From Aaosphaeria pasadenensis (lineage: Eukaryota > Ascomycota > Dothideomycetes > Pleosporales), in contig JAKLMB010000034.1 of assembly GCA_022813625.1 (NCBI GenBank), positions 62,001-126,000 on the forward strand: a DNA stretch of 64,000 nt. The letters run 5' to 3'. A program made the position numbers and the translations under genes. Shown here piece after piece: positions 55,021 to 64,000 of the stretch. How positions within the stretch are numbered: position 1 is the first letter of the stretch; every line of letters begins with the position of its first letter. Under the pieces are notes generated by a model. That model was not told the DNA's origin. It worked only from the letters and a program-made list of their open reading frames with translations, and searched no databases.

Positions 55021-56033
55021 GTTGAAAAGTAACTGATTGCTATGAGTTGATTGAAATCGTCGTGGCCATTATCCGTTTGCTGGTCACTCTTCTTATATGT
55101 ACCTCTTCCTCACTTTGCGAAAGCTATGACTCAAAGATCTTAGTCCACGTCATCCACACTACAATCACGACCGGATGATGCGCTTGTTACCGTCCATCGT
55201 GAAAGTCCTAATCGAGAAAGGCAATTTATGTCTGTGCGTTGCTATCGTCCTGCCAAATCGGGTAATTTATGTCTGTGCGGAGATGCATGGATTTGCTTCC
55301 TGAACATCATCACGACATGAGCTGAATGTGGAATTTGTAAGCATCAGAGCAGGGCAAGATTGCGGATAGATCTAGGCTGTGAGATGTAGAGAATCTTGCT
55401 TGATGATATCACTGACCTTACGACAATTTTCAAGAGCTGCGCCGGCCGGCGGCTTCCCACTATCCTATCACCCAAATAACTCGTCGTATAAGTACCCAGA
55501 GTACAATAAGGTACTTTGAACTAGAGATGCAAAAAGGCCACTCTTTCATATCTCTGATGTTGTATTCTGGGTTACCTTAAAGCACTGAAACAATGCAATG
55601 CTCGTATCTTTGATGATATATTCTGGATTAACTAAAACAATGCAATCCTCGTATCTTTGTTCGAACTTGGGTGAATTGATGTGATAATTACGTGGTATTA
55701 TTCTGCAGTGAGTCTTCTCCACAGCCGCTACAAAGGGCTAGATCTTGGCATCTGAACAGAAAGTAATGCAAAGAGCATGATGATACAGCACAGCTTAAGA
55801 TGGAATCGCATAAGCTACCAGCACTTCACAATCCACCACGTGTCAAGTAGTCGGCTTATGGAATGCCGCTAGTGCGGGGGAGTGATCAACATTCCCCTCA
55901 ATTCTTCCTTTCAATCAACCTTTCGCCTCAAGTTATCCATCTTTTCGCTGGTGAATTTTACATTGTTTATATATCAGTTACCTTAATAGATATACATAAT
56001 TGTGCCATTGGAGCAAGATCTTTGCCTAACGTA
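55021..56033. other. Divergent intergenic region with duplicated segments
   Basis: 1.0 kb. Contains two imperfect direct duplications: AATTTATGTCTGTGCG at about 55225 and 55264, and a 47-56 bp unit around 55553-55660. The + strand frame of the downstream gene stays open back to an ATG at 55863. Confidence 0.45.
55553..55660. repeat. Imperfect tandem duplication, unit 47-56 bp
   Basis: TATTCTGGGTTA (55563) recurs as TATTCTGGATTA (55619), and CAATGCAATGCTCGTATC (55591) recurs as CAATGCAATCCTCGTATC (55638). The two periods differ by nine bases, so one copy carries a small deletion. Confidence 0.7.
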
Positions 56034-56891
56034 ATGTCTATCCGACAACCAATAACTGCAAGCAACGGAGACATGAGGCCTGACAGTGTCAATCTTGCTG
56101 TGCTTATTGACGGAGATAATGTTTCCTCGAAGAACATCAGCGGTCTATTGGCCGAAATCGCCAACTATGGCACTGCTAGCGTCAAGCGCATATATGGAGA
56201 CTGGACGTTACCAAACCTCGGTCCTTGGAAAGCCTGCCTCCTGAAACACTCTATAACACCCATTCAGCAATTCGCCTATACTACTGGGAAGAACGCTACT
56301 GACGGTGCCATGATAATCGATGCCATGGATTTGATGTACACCGGCCGCTTTTCTGGCTTTTGTATCGTCTCAAGCGATTCCGACTTTACGCGCCTCGCAA
56401 CCAGAATCCGCGAGCAAGGCCTCACAGTCTACGGTTTTGGCGAGCGCAAAACCGTTTACGCCTTCATCGCCGCATGCGACAAATTTACGTACTTCGATGT
56501 CCTTCCTATAGACCCAAGTGAGGAGAGTGAAGAAATAGGCTCAAGCGAAGAGCGTGAAGAACCATCTGCCTCGCGACCGCCATACCAAGGTCACCGCCTA
56601 GCCGCATCTCGCAACCAAATGATCAGGAGACCACTAGACCAGGCAGCAATAAATGCGTTGACAGAGGCCATCAGCAATAGCGCCAACGAAGAAGGTTATG
56701 CCAGACTAGCCGATGTGGGTACACTATTGAGTAGGAAGTCCCCAGACCTAAATGCTCGCAACTACGGCTATGCAAACCTTACTTCGTTCGTGGGGGCATC
56801 TCAGATTGCTGATTTAGAAATTCAAAACATGGGAGATAAACCTCCAGTTTTACTAGTGCGCCTAAAATCTTATGTCGCGGGGGACTCTTGA
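56034..56891 (+). CDS. NYN-domain (LabA/DUF88-like) protein with C-terminal OST-HTH/LOTUS-like domain
   Basis: Single exon, 285 aa from ATG 56034 (an in-frame ATG at 55863 would add 57 residues of non-conserved sequence). The N-terminal PIN-like NYN nuclease domain is textbook: LAVLIDGDNVSSKNISGLL, YGTASVKRIYGDW, ATDGAMIIDAMDLMYTG, FCIVSSDSDFTRLATRIREQ, TVYGFGERKT. All expected acidic metal ligands (DGD, D in ATDGA, DSD) are present, so RNase activity is plausible. After an acidic linker (SEESEEIGSSEEREE) a winged-helix LOTUS/OST-HTH-like segment follows (EEGYARLADVGTLLSRKSPD, NYGYANLTSFVGA), expected to bind RNA. The architecture and the wording of the motifs are those of bacterial YacP/LabA-type proteins. 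The lack of introns fits an acquired gene. Confidence 0.9.
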   Translation: MSIRQPITASNGDMRPDSVNLAVLIDGDNVSSKNISGLLAEIANYGTASVKRIYGDWTLPNLGPWKACLLKHSITPIQQFAYTTGKNATDGAMIIDAMDLMYTGRFSGFCIVSSDSDFTRLATRIREQGLTVYGFGERKTVYAFIAACDKFTYFDVLPIDPSEESEEIGSSEEREEPSASRPPYQGHRLAASRNQMIRRPLDQAAINALTEAISNSANEEGYARLADVGTLLSRKSPDLNARNYGYANLTSFVGASQIADLEIQNMGDKPPVLLVRLKSYVAGDS

Positions 56892-57649
56892 TGTTATCAG
56901 AGGGTCGTCAATAAGTTATTTTTAAATCTCAACTCGCGCCAAACAAAAAGTGCGGAAAACGTTCATTATTCTTACACTATGTATTTGACTTGCGCCCACA
57001 AACCGCCTCATTCTATGCAGGCTGCGGACTTCCAATAGATTTCAATAGCATATCAATTGTCTAGACGTGTGGAGTTTTACTTCCCCATTCTCTTCTGCAG
57101 TGTAGGCACAATGCCCTCGAGTCCCACACCACCTAGCAGCGACATGCTTCGAGACCGAACAATGCCCACAGTGGAGTCTTTAACGACGCCATGATACAAC
57201 GCCAATCACATCTGTGACGGCTTCGCAGATAGATCTACACAACCATCTTATCTAGCTCAGATGCAAGCTTCTTGGCGACCTTGGCTTTGCCTCAGATACC
57301 GCTTGTGGTAATCATGCATTTAGGCGCACAGTCCGCGTTTGGAAACGTGATTGAAACAATGTCCGCGTTTGGCAGAATTTGATAGCGAGAAGTTGTAAGA
57401 CACGTCGGGTTGTGTTATGGGGTGCCAAGGGCGGGATGAGCGGGTGCGGTTTGGAGTGAGTGACAGCGGAGTGGAGCGCGGGTGATGTTGCTTCATGAGA
57501 GAGACGTTTTGCCTTGCGAAGTGTCTTACGGACCGAATATATTGATGATCGCTTAATGTATTTAAAGGTCGCGGTGAATGCGGTCGCTTGTTCTTCAAAG
57601 CAGCTTTCATCATTGGAGTTCTCCAACCCATTGCAACCAGTCCACCACA
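56892..57649. other. Intergenic region upstream of the small secreted protein
   Basis: 758 bp. A TATA-like TATTTAAAG lies at about 57558-57566, roughly 90 bp before the downstream ATG. No gene accepted on either strand. Confidence 0.4.
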
Positions 57650-58013
57650 ATGAAGTCATTCATCATTCCAATCATCTTGTGCACATTCATCGCATCTGTC
57701 TACTCAGCTAGTCCTCTAGCGATTACCAAGTCAAGAATCGCGCGCCGTCAAGTCGATTGCTCCGTTTACGGCCAATTCGAGCCGTACACTGGACCTTGCG
57801 AAACTACCAGTCAGTTAGAAGGATCTAAATATCAGCCACAAAGTTAATCTATCGCTACAGATTGTGGAGCATCTGGAAGAAACTGCGAGGCAGAAGGGTT
57901 CGCAGGATGTGTTGGTTTCCCAAGTAAGTTTCTCTCGATCTTTATATTACCCGATTCTAATGAGCATAGATCTGCAGTGCCCACTGAAAGGGTGCTCATG
58001 CACCAACTTTTAG
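57650..58013 (+). CDS. Small cysteine-rich secreted protein (effector-like)
   Basis: Three exons: 57650-57809, 57861-57923, 57970-58013 (88 aa). Signal peptide MKSFIIPIILCTFIASVYSA, then a short pro-segment with a dibasic Kex2-like site (SRIARR followed by Q). The mature part of about 53 residues carries eight Cys (C-SVYG, GP-C, N-C-G, N-C-E, AG-C, Q-C-P, KG-C-S-C), enough for four disulphides. Donors are GTCAGT and GTAAGT; each junction restores a Cys-containing phrase (NCGASGRNCEAEG, FPNLQCPLKGCSC), which supports the model. The layout is that of defensin-like antimicrobial or effector proteins. No named family was recognised. Confidence 0.75.
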
Positions 58014-58593
58014 GATTTGATTTGGTGTTAGAAAGAGCTATTTGGGTCACTGCGGGTACAGTGTCGAGATACAGGCGGAACAGTGAGGCTTCGTGTTCAG
58101 ATCGATTTCTGTCTTACGTGCCCACCCACAATTCTTTCTTTTTCTTTACGATGACAATGAGCGGTCACTGAATAATTATGTACAGTGTGATGGGGTCGAA
58201 TGCACTTGAGCATTCGTCCCTATTTCACTTCAAGGCCTTTTACATGATAGCGTTCTGTAGACAAATGAGAATATACGACGGAATATAAGTCTCGAAAAGG
58301 CGACTTGCGATCCGTGAAGAGCACTCCCGTGGTTTTAAATGCATATTAGCCTATAACAGTTGAATAGGACTTTCTACATGTACCTGTGTTGTCCGGTTGT
58401 CGCAGTGGTCTATCAATGTCTCAGGTATCACGTGAGCACGCGGACCGTGAAGCATGCCTAGTCCGGTCGGACTGACGAAGCGGAGATTGACTGCAAGTCT
58501 TTCTTGAGACACAGGGTGGGATAAATATGGTCATAGCGGCATGGCATGTCTAGCTCAAGGCTGCACTTTCAACACTGGGATCAATTGATACAT
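58014..58593. other. Convergent intergenic region
   Basis: 580 bp between the small secreted protein and the tartrate-type dehydrogenase. Nothing recognised. Confidence 0.4.
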
Positions 58594-59694
58594 TTACTTT
58601 GCCAAACTTAAAATTTCCTTCTCAATCGCCACACCCAACGTTTCCGTGGTTCCTGATTTTCCACCCATATCTGGCGTAACTACAGTTGCCTCTTGTCTTG
58701 CAAGAACATTTTCAATCGCCTTCAGCATGCCATCTGCGGCGTCGCTAAATCCGAAATGCGAGAGCATCATTTGACCAGCCCAGATCATTCCAACGGGATT
58801 CGCGATTCCCTTGCCGGCGATATCAGGTGCACTTCCATGCACAGGTTCGAACAGGCTTGGGAATTTGCCCTCCGGGTTAATGTTCGCAGATGGAGCGATG
58901 CCGATTGTTCCCGTACAAGCGGGCCCCAGATCACTCAGGATGTCTCCGAAAAGGTTGCTTCCAACAATAACGTCGAATTGCTCAGGTCTGAGAACGAACC
59001 AAGCAGTCAAAATATCAATGTGAAACTTGTCGATCTTGAGTCCAGAGTACGCTTCTGCCTTTTGCAGCTCCTGTAGCCTGGCATCCCAGTAAGGCATCGT
59101 AATGCTGATGCCGTTGCTTTTAGTTGCACTCGTCAAATGCTTCTTCGGCCTACTGTTCGCGAGATCAAGCGCATATTTGAGCACTCTGTCTACTCCCACG
59201 CGCGTCATGACGGTTTCTTGGATCACTACTTCGCGATCTGTGTCTTCGAAAATCTTCCCGCCAATCGAGCTGTACTCGCCCTCAGTGTTCTCTCGCACGA
59301 CCCAGAAATCAATATCTCCCGCCTTCTTGTTCGCCAATGGACTTGGAACTCCTGGCATGAGGCGACAAGGACGAAGGTTGACATATTGGTCGAATTCGCG
59401 ACGGAATTTAAGCAGACTGCCCCATAGCGTGACATGGTCGGGGAGAACATCCGGGAGGCCGACAGCGCCGAAATAAATGGCATCGAACTGCGATAGCGTA
59501 TCTTTCCAATCCTTAGGCATCATGTCGCCGTGTTTCAAGTAGTATTCGCAGCTTGCGAAATCGAATTCCTGGAACTCAAGATCGAGGCCATAGACAGATG
59601 CGGCGGCCTTGAGACAGCGCACGCCGAATGGCATGACTTCTGTGCCAATTCCATCGCCGGGAACGACTGCGATTTTCAGTTTTCGTGGGGCCAT
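58594..59694 (-). CDS. Tartrate dehydrogenase/D-malate dehydrogenase (isopropylmalate dehydrogenase family)
   Basis: Single exon, 366 aa from ATG 59694 (an in-frame ATG at 59727 would add 11 residues). The start was chosen because MAPRKLKIAVVPGDGIGTEV is the normal family N terminus. Family motifs: NLRPCRLMPGVPSPL, WVVRENTEGEYSSIGG (the ENTEGEYS form marks the tartrate/D-malate branch rather than leucine synthesis), SNLFGDILSDLGP and HGSAPDIAGKGIANP (NAD site). The enzyme oxidatively decarboxylates D-malate to pyruvate or meso-tartrate to D-glycerate using NAD and a divalent metal. It lies next to a sugar/sugar-acid-type MFS on the same strand, and a glycerate kinase is in the same window. 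Cytosolic; no leader. Confidence 0.92.
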   Translation of the reverse strand: MAPRKLKIAVVPGDGIGTEVMPFGVRCLKAAASVYGLDLEFQEFDFASCEYYLKHGDMMPKDWKDTLSQFDAIYFGAVGLPDVLPDHVTLWGSLLKFRREFDQYVNLRPCRLMPGVPSPLANKKAGDIDFWVVRENTEGEYSSIGGKIFEDTDREVVIQETVMTRVGVDRVLKYALDLANSRPKKHLTSATKSNGISITMPYWDARLQELQKAEAYSGLKIDKFHIDILTAWFVLRPEQFDVIVGSNLFGDILSDLGPACTGTIGIAPSANINPEGKFPSLFEPVHGSAPDIAGKGIANPVGMIWAGQMMLSHFGFSDAADGMLKAIENVLARQEATVVTPDMGGKSGTTETLGVAIEKEILSLAK

Positions 59695-60520
59695 GATTAG
59701 ATGTGAGTAGTAGATGATGTTTCGCAAGACAGGATCGTTGACTACTTGTAACCCTTGTATATTTGACTATGGCGAGATGTTCACGTCGCCCGGCAAAGGT
59801 TTAGCCGATGCTTTACTATGAGGGGCGCGGTGGCCGACCTCGGGATGGACTACTTCCGCCCAGCTTCCCCGCAATAGACGGTCGATGTGATCAGCGCATT
59901 AGAGTCTGTGATATTGTTTGCTCTTTACATCAATGATCATTGGTTATTTTTTGTCTGGTTACAGTACACAACACGGTCTTACTATCCCCGGACATACTTC
60001 AACCGCACGCTCGATCCATGCCGCTAAATTCCATTCACTCGCTGCTAGTATCAATTTGTTTGATCTGGATTTTCGGAGTCCTTGAAATCTTTTTGAGTGC
60101 AGTGTATGTTCTACGCAATCTTTAAACCATGCATTGGTGATGTTTTGTGAAGATAGATTGCTGCTAGAAACAAAAGTGACGATGCCACTTAGCTGTGAAA
60201 CCATTCTAAGATGTGCATAACGATTATTCTACAATAAGACATCGTACTGGCCAACGGATGTTTAGCTATAAATCCAATGCAAAGAATATGATATAAATAT
60301 CTATGTGACTCCTGATTCAAGTAAATCCAAGAGCCCATCGGACATCTCTACCTCCACTATCTCTTTAAGTTCATATCAAATTTCTCGTTGTTTACGCAAT
60401 CTATTGTACATAAAATGGTAGCTATTGAATATCATGCAGCGCCCATGTAGATAACGTAACCATGAATTGTCAACCAGCGGATCTGTTTCGAGTATTCCAG
60501 CCATCCAAAACTGCGACCAA
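59695..60520. other. Intergenic region between dehydrogenase and MFS sugar transporter
   Basis: 826 bp; promoter of the dehydrogenase and 3' side of the transporter. AT-rich. Nothing recognised. Confidence 0.4.
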
Positions 60521-62201
60521 TCAAGCCGCAGCAGTCTCTACGACCTCCTTGCGCTCGCCCTGTGAGTTCTTCATGTCATATCCTTCTGGTGGAGTCTGCT
60601 CCGTCGCAGCGAAATGTTTTGCGTAGCTCGTGACATTCCACCAATGTTTTGGCTGTTGAAACACTTGGTCGATCTCCTCGAGAGTAAGTCCATTAGTCTC
60701 GGGGAAGAACAGCCAGATCACAGGCGCGAACGCAGCACCGATGACTCCATATATGATGTATGTTTGGTATCCGATCTTCGCGAAGCAAATGGGGGTAATC
60801 TCGGCGACGACGAAGTTGAAAAGCCAATGAGTCTAAAGATTTGTGTCAGAAAGGGCTTCAGTGGGGTTACGAAGGTTGATTACTTACCGCGACACCGATG
60901 GCGGAGAGATACACACGGAGTTCCTGCGTTCCAATCTCGGCGGAGTAAAGAAAGTTGGCTCCAAGAAAGCCAAGTGGAAAGAAACACATAAAGAGGAAAA
61001 GAAAAAAGACCGCCACGCCTCCAGCCGCCTTGGAAACGGAGATTTGCGATACGCATGCTGCCAACGCAACCATGCAGACGGACATACCGCAGGCAGATGC
61101 CATTAGAAGTGGTTTTCGTCCGATGCGATCAACGGCAATGAATGCACCGAATGCTGCAAATATCTTCCAAGTCAAAACACAAGCTGCCAGGAGAGAAGCT
61201 CTATGTGGTGTAAAGTCGAGAGACTCCCGGAAGATTGTGGTCGCGTAGTAGGTAATCGCATTGGCTCCCGTCATTTGCGCGGCCAAATTGATGATGAAAG
61301 CAAGCGATATGCGATACATGTTCTTTTGTGAGTTATTGCGGAACAGATCCTTGATAGGCGTCTTCTCTTTGCTGTGATCGCTCATGGAAGTCTGAATTTG
61401 CTCAATAGACTCTTGAACCGACTGGCTCTCTGGTTCTGTTCCCTGGAGAACCGAGAATGACGACCGTGCTTGGTCCAGCTTACCCTTCATCACCAACCAA
61501 CGAGGTGATTCGGGAAGGCAGAATGGTGTCAGCATCAGTGGAATCGAAAATACCAGGGGCATGCCCAAGGCTAAGCGCCAGCAAAGTTGCGACTGTTGGT
61601 AGTAAGACAGTCCGTAGTTGATCCATGCGGCCAATGCGATGCCAGAGGCAATGAACGTTCCAAGAATGATAACGTTCTTACCACGACTCTTGGGAGCGCT
61701 GCATTCCGACTGCCATACGGGGACCACAGTATTGACGCCGCCAACTCCCAAGCCACTAACGATTCTCCCAACAATAAGTTGCCCGAGACTGAACGACGAT
61801 GCTTGGAGGATGAGACCAATGCTTGCAATTGATGCAAAGATAGCCAGCGAACGTTGTCTTCCCAATCTATCAGCGACGGGAATTGCACCAAGTGCACCGA
61901 TCAGGCAACCGATCGTATAGATTGCCACGGCAGTTGCTATTCGATTGTTAGTAGTCTGAGTCGATCATTGGTGGAATCGCGGTCTAAATTTACCTTGAAT
62001 TGTTGCTCTATGGGCTTTTTCAGGTCCTTCGTAGTGAACCGTATCGAGTCTAGGAAACTGCCTTGTGAAGTCCTGGAACCCAGTTACACCTCCAAGGTTT
62101 GATTGATTGTAGCCATACAACATGAACGAGGGTAACACCATTAAACAAATTTGGTAAATGGGGAGACTATCTCCACGAGCATGTTTGGTTAACCACGACA
62201 T
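60521..62201 (-). CDS. MFS sugar transporter (hexose/sugar-acid type)
   Basis: Exons 61994-62201, 60888-61936, 60521-60832 (522 aa). Signatures: helix 1 with YGYNQSNLGGVTG, IPVADRLGRQRSL (D-R-x-G-R-R type loop), PESPRWLVMKGK after helix 6, GANAITYYATTIF in helix 7, AVDRIGRKPLL, and the closing FPETNGLTLEEIDQVF. Twelve helices are expected at the plasma membrane. It is most like fungal quinate/hexose/lactose-type proton symporters; the substrate cannot be read. It is encoded on the same strand as and just upstream of the tartrate/D-malate dehydrogenase, which invites the idea of hydroxyacid or sugar uptake. Introns 61937-61993 and 60833-60887 are GT-AG. Confidence 0.92.
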
Positions 62202-64000
62202 TGCTTCTATTGATGAAGTGAAATTGTAGAAGGTTGTGTTTCGTCTTTTGAAAGATGGAGAAGGGGGTCTTATATGGGAGTCAACCGGGACCCATGGGGA
62301 ATTAGGGGCGTGCTAGTAAATAAACCCACACTATGATAGTGGGCCCCAGATATCAATGATAGAATCAGTTCAGTGCTTATGTATAAGGTGCATGGTCCGT
62401 TAGCGAACAGTATGCCCTCTATAATTCCTGTAAAGGCGCGAAACCTACAACGAAGACTGGTATTCATATCAACTTCAACATAGAAAAGAAGCTTTCCATA
62501 ACACCGGAAGGCGTCGACAAGACTTCATCTAATTACAAGTTATGCACGCAAGCTTCCACGGCCAAGATTCAGCCAGTGCTTGATAGTCCTTATGCTCTCA
62601 TCACACTTATGCCATGCCGGGGTTTCTTCCTCCAAGCTTCTGGGGACCCCACTGGGGAAAAAATAAGCTCCACACCAAGAGGTCTTATTCCTGTCCTTCC
62701 TGCCGCCGAATGATACGAGACATGTGAGTAGATTACTAAAGGGGTGTCTACAGGCGCGAAATTTCAGTGTCCGGACATTCTTTGTGCGGGAGAAACAAGA
62801 AAGGCCGGACTGGTGCAAAGACCATTCTCGCACCACCACATCACAACAATTGGTACATCGATACACCCAGCATTGTTCTTCAAATTGTAGAATTAAATTA
62901 TGTGAAGCTCACACTTTCTCCCTTCTTACTAGAAACGCTAACGTCCCCCTGTAATGACGTACGACACGAGATTCGGTCGTATACGACGGTAAATATTTTG
63001 CCTGAATTCTACTCCAGTGTGAAGGCCTTCTGGGCTTCTCCCCGACTCATAAATGGAATAGATGCATATAGTGACAAGGATCATGCTGTGTTTGTAAACG
63101 TCTCCCATGGGAGAAGTCGAGCCTTTGCCTATTCGTTCCCGATCGAGTGCCGCTAACAACTAGCAACCTTCGCCTCAAATTCTCCCATAGGGGCGGAACT
63201 GATACGAAGCTGCTTCTATCTGGTCCTTCAGTAAAGGATAAATTAAAAAATTTATACGATGGTCATATGGCATGTGGTCAATTATACTGGCACTAGTTCT
63301 GTCTGTAGCATGCACTCGATGCCATCAACATTTCCCTCAGCGGATATGCGCACTCCTAATGTCTGCTTAACATTGCTCACTGCGATTGATCTATCCGTAT
63401 TGTTGAGCTGTCTGCTAGTTGTAATATATCGTATAGTTCGTTTGTACAAATTTACTGCTTGCATGATCTTTACTAACAACGTTCGTCGTATCCTAGGAAT
63501 GAATTTCCACCTTTCAGATAACTTCAAATATTCTACACGATAACCCAAACCGTTATGACGAACAAATTCCCCAGTAATCATGACCTAGTCATTTATTCCA
63601 AAATATCATGGAATAATCCTCCAATTAAAATTACATCGGCCCGGTGCAGCAATCATCCCCATCTCAGATCCCTTGTTCCCGCATATCAAGCATTTTTCTT
63701 CCCCGCGCGAAGAACTGCGCTTAATAGTTTACCCGCGTTCCACACCCTCGAACCCGCACCCTGAACCAACCCTTCCTGCCTGAGCAAATCAGCGCAGACT
63801 ACCTACTACCGTCGTACGTACAGCTCGAGGTCATCGGGACACCTCGTTTTCCAGCAAGCGTCTGACGGAAAAGTGGAGTGGACTAGGATGATATAAAGTT
63901 GGTAGAAGGGCAGCGCGAGGAGTAGGTTTATTATGTATATGACACATTTTGGATTACTATCTGAACGACACCAAGATCATTTATCCTCAATCTAACATTC
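62202..64000. other. Right-end gene-free stretch, 1.8 kb
   Basis: Begins with the transporter promoter. Short frames on both strands, none with a recognisable family. AT-rich from about 63240 to 63650. If a gene starts further right, its promoter may be here. Confidence 0.4.

Noticed and set aside
1..64000. tRNA, rRNA, CRISPR arrays, intact transposons
   Set aside because: I looked for B-box-like GGTTCGA words, conserved rRNA blocks, regular repeat-spacer arrays and transposase or reverse transcriptase motifs and saw none; a tool search (tRNAscan, RepeatMasker) could still find degenerate ones.

Overview
This window is nuclear DNA of a filamentous ascomycete (Pezizomycotina). Genes are split by short introns, mostly 45-75 nt, with fungal-type donors and acceptors. 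Gene families include Zn2Cys6 and fungal-specific transcription factors, a Pth11-like rhodopsin-fold protein, a CYP505 P450-reductase fusion, DUF1996 secreted proteins, a GH43, several MFS carriers and an NRPS-like adenylate-forming reductase. The mix would suit a plant-associated or saprotrophic Leotiomycete-like fungus, but the taxonomic guess below Pezizomycotina is weak. I recognise 27 protein genes, one relic and three doubtful small ORFs. I found no rRNA, tRNA, CRISPR array or intact transposon.

Layout. 0-7.2 kb: the 5' part of a nitroreductase gene, divergent from a C2H2 zinc-finger transcription factor, then a gene-poor AT-rich stretch with a sugar-transporter relic, then a Zn2Cys6 regulator with no in-frame ATG. 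8.3-18.5 kb, metabolic block: secreted DUF1996 protein, FAD-linked D-2-hydroxyacid dehydrogenase ending in a peroxisomal AKL signal, 4-hydroxyphenylpyruvate dioxygenase, class II aldolase, anion:cation symporter-type MFS, secreted GH43. 18.5-21.1 kb has no gene. 21.1-26.3 kb: a frameshifted CYP505 and a glycerate kinase. 27.5-37.6 kb: DHA1-type MFS, Pth11-like membrane protein, then a divergent pair of UbiA-type membrane prenyltransferase/terpene-cyclase-like enzyme and A-T-R adenylate-forming reductase, which looks like the core of a small secondary-metabolite locus.

37.9-46.1 kb: two unusual glycine-rich mini-proteins with MGC acylation-type N termini flanking a second DUF1996 gene, then a Zn2Cys6 factor whose zinc cluster is interrupted by a frame-preserving intron. 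47-55 kb: isochorismatase-like hydrolase, SRPK-type kinase (GC-AG intron plus a frameshift), a Ulp1-like cysteine peptidase with a long disordered basic tail, and an alpha/beta hydrolase. 56-62.2 kb: a bacterial-looking NYN/LOTUS protein, a small cysteine-rich secreted protein, and a tartrate/D-malate dehydrogenase beside an MFS sugar transporter.

How genes may work together (inference): tartrate dehydrogenase, which can make D-glycerate, plus the glycerate kinase plus the peroxisomal-type 2-hydroxyacid dehydrogenase suggest hydroxyacid catabolism. UbiA plus A-T-R reductase suggests a terpenoid or prenylated aromatic aldehyde/alcohol product. All exon boundaries were read by eye from splice motifs, reading frame and family conservation, with no transcript evidence.
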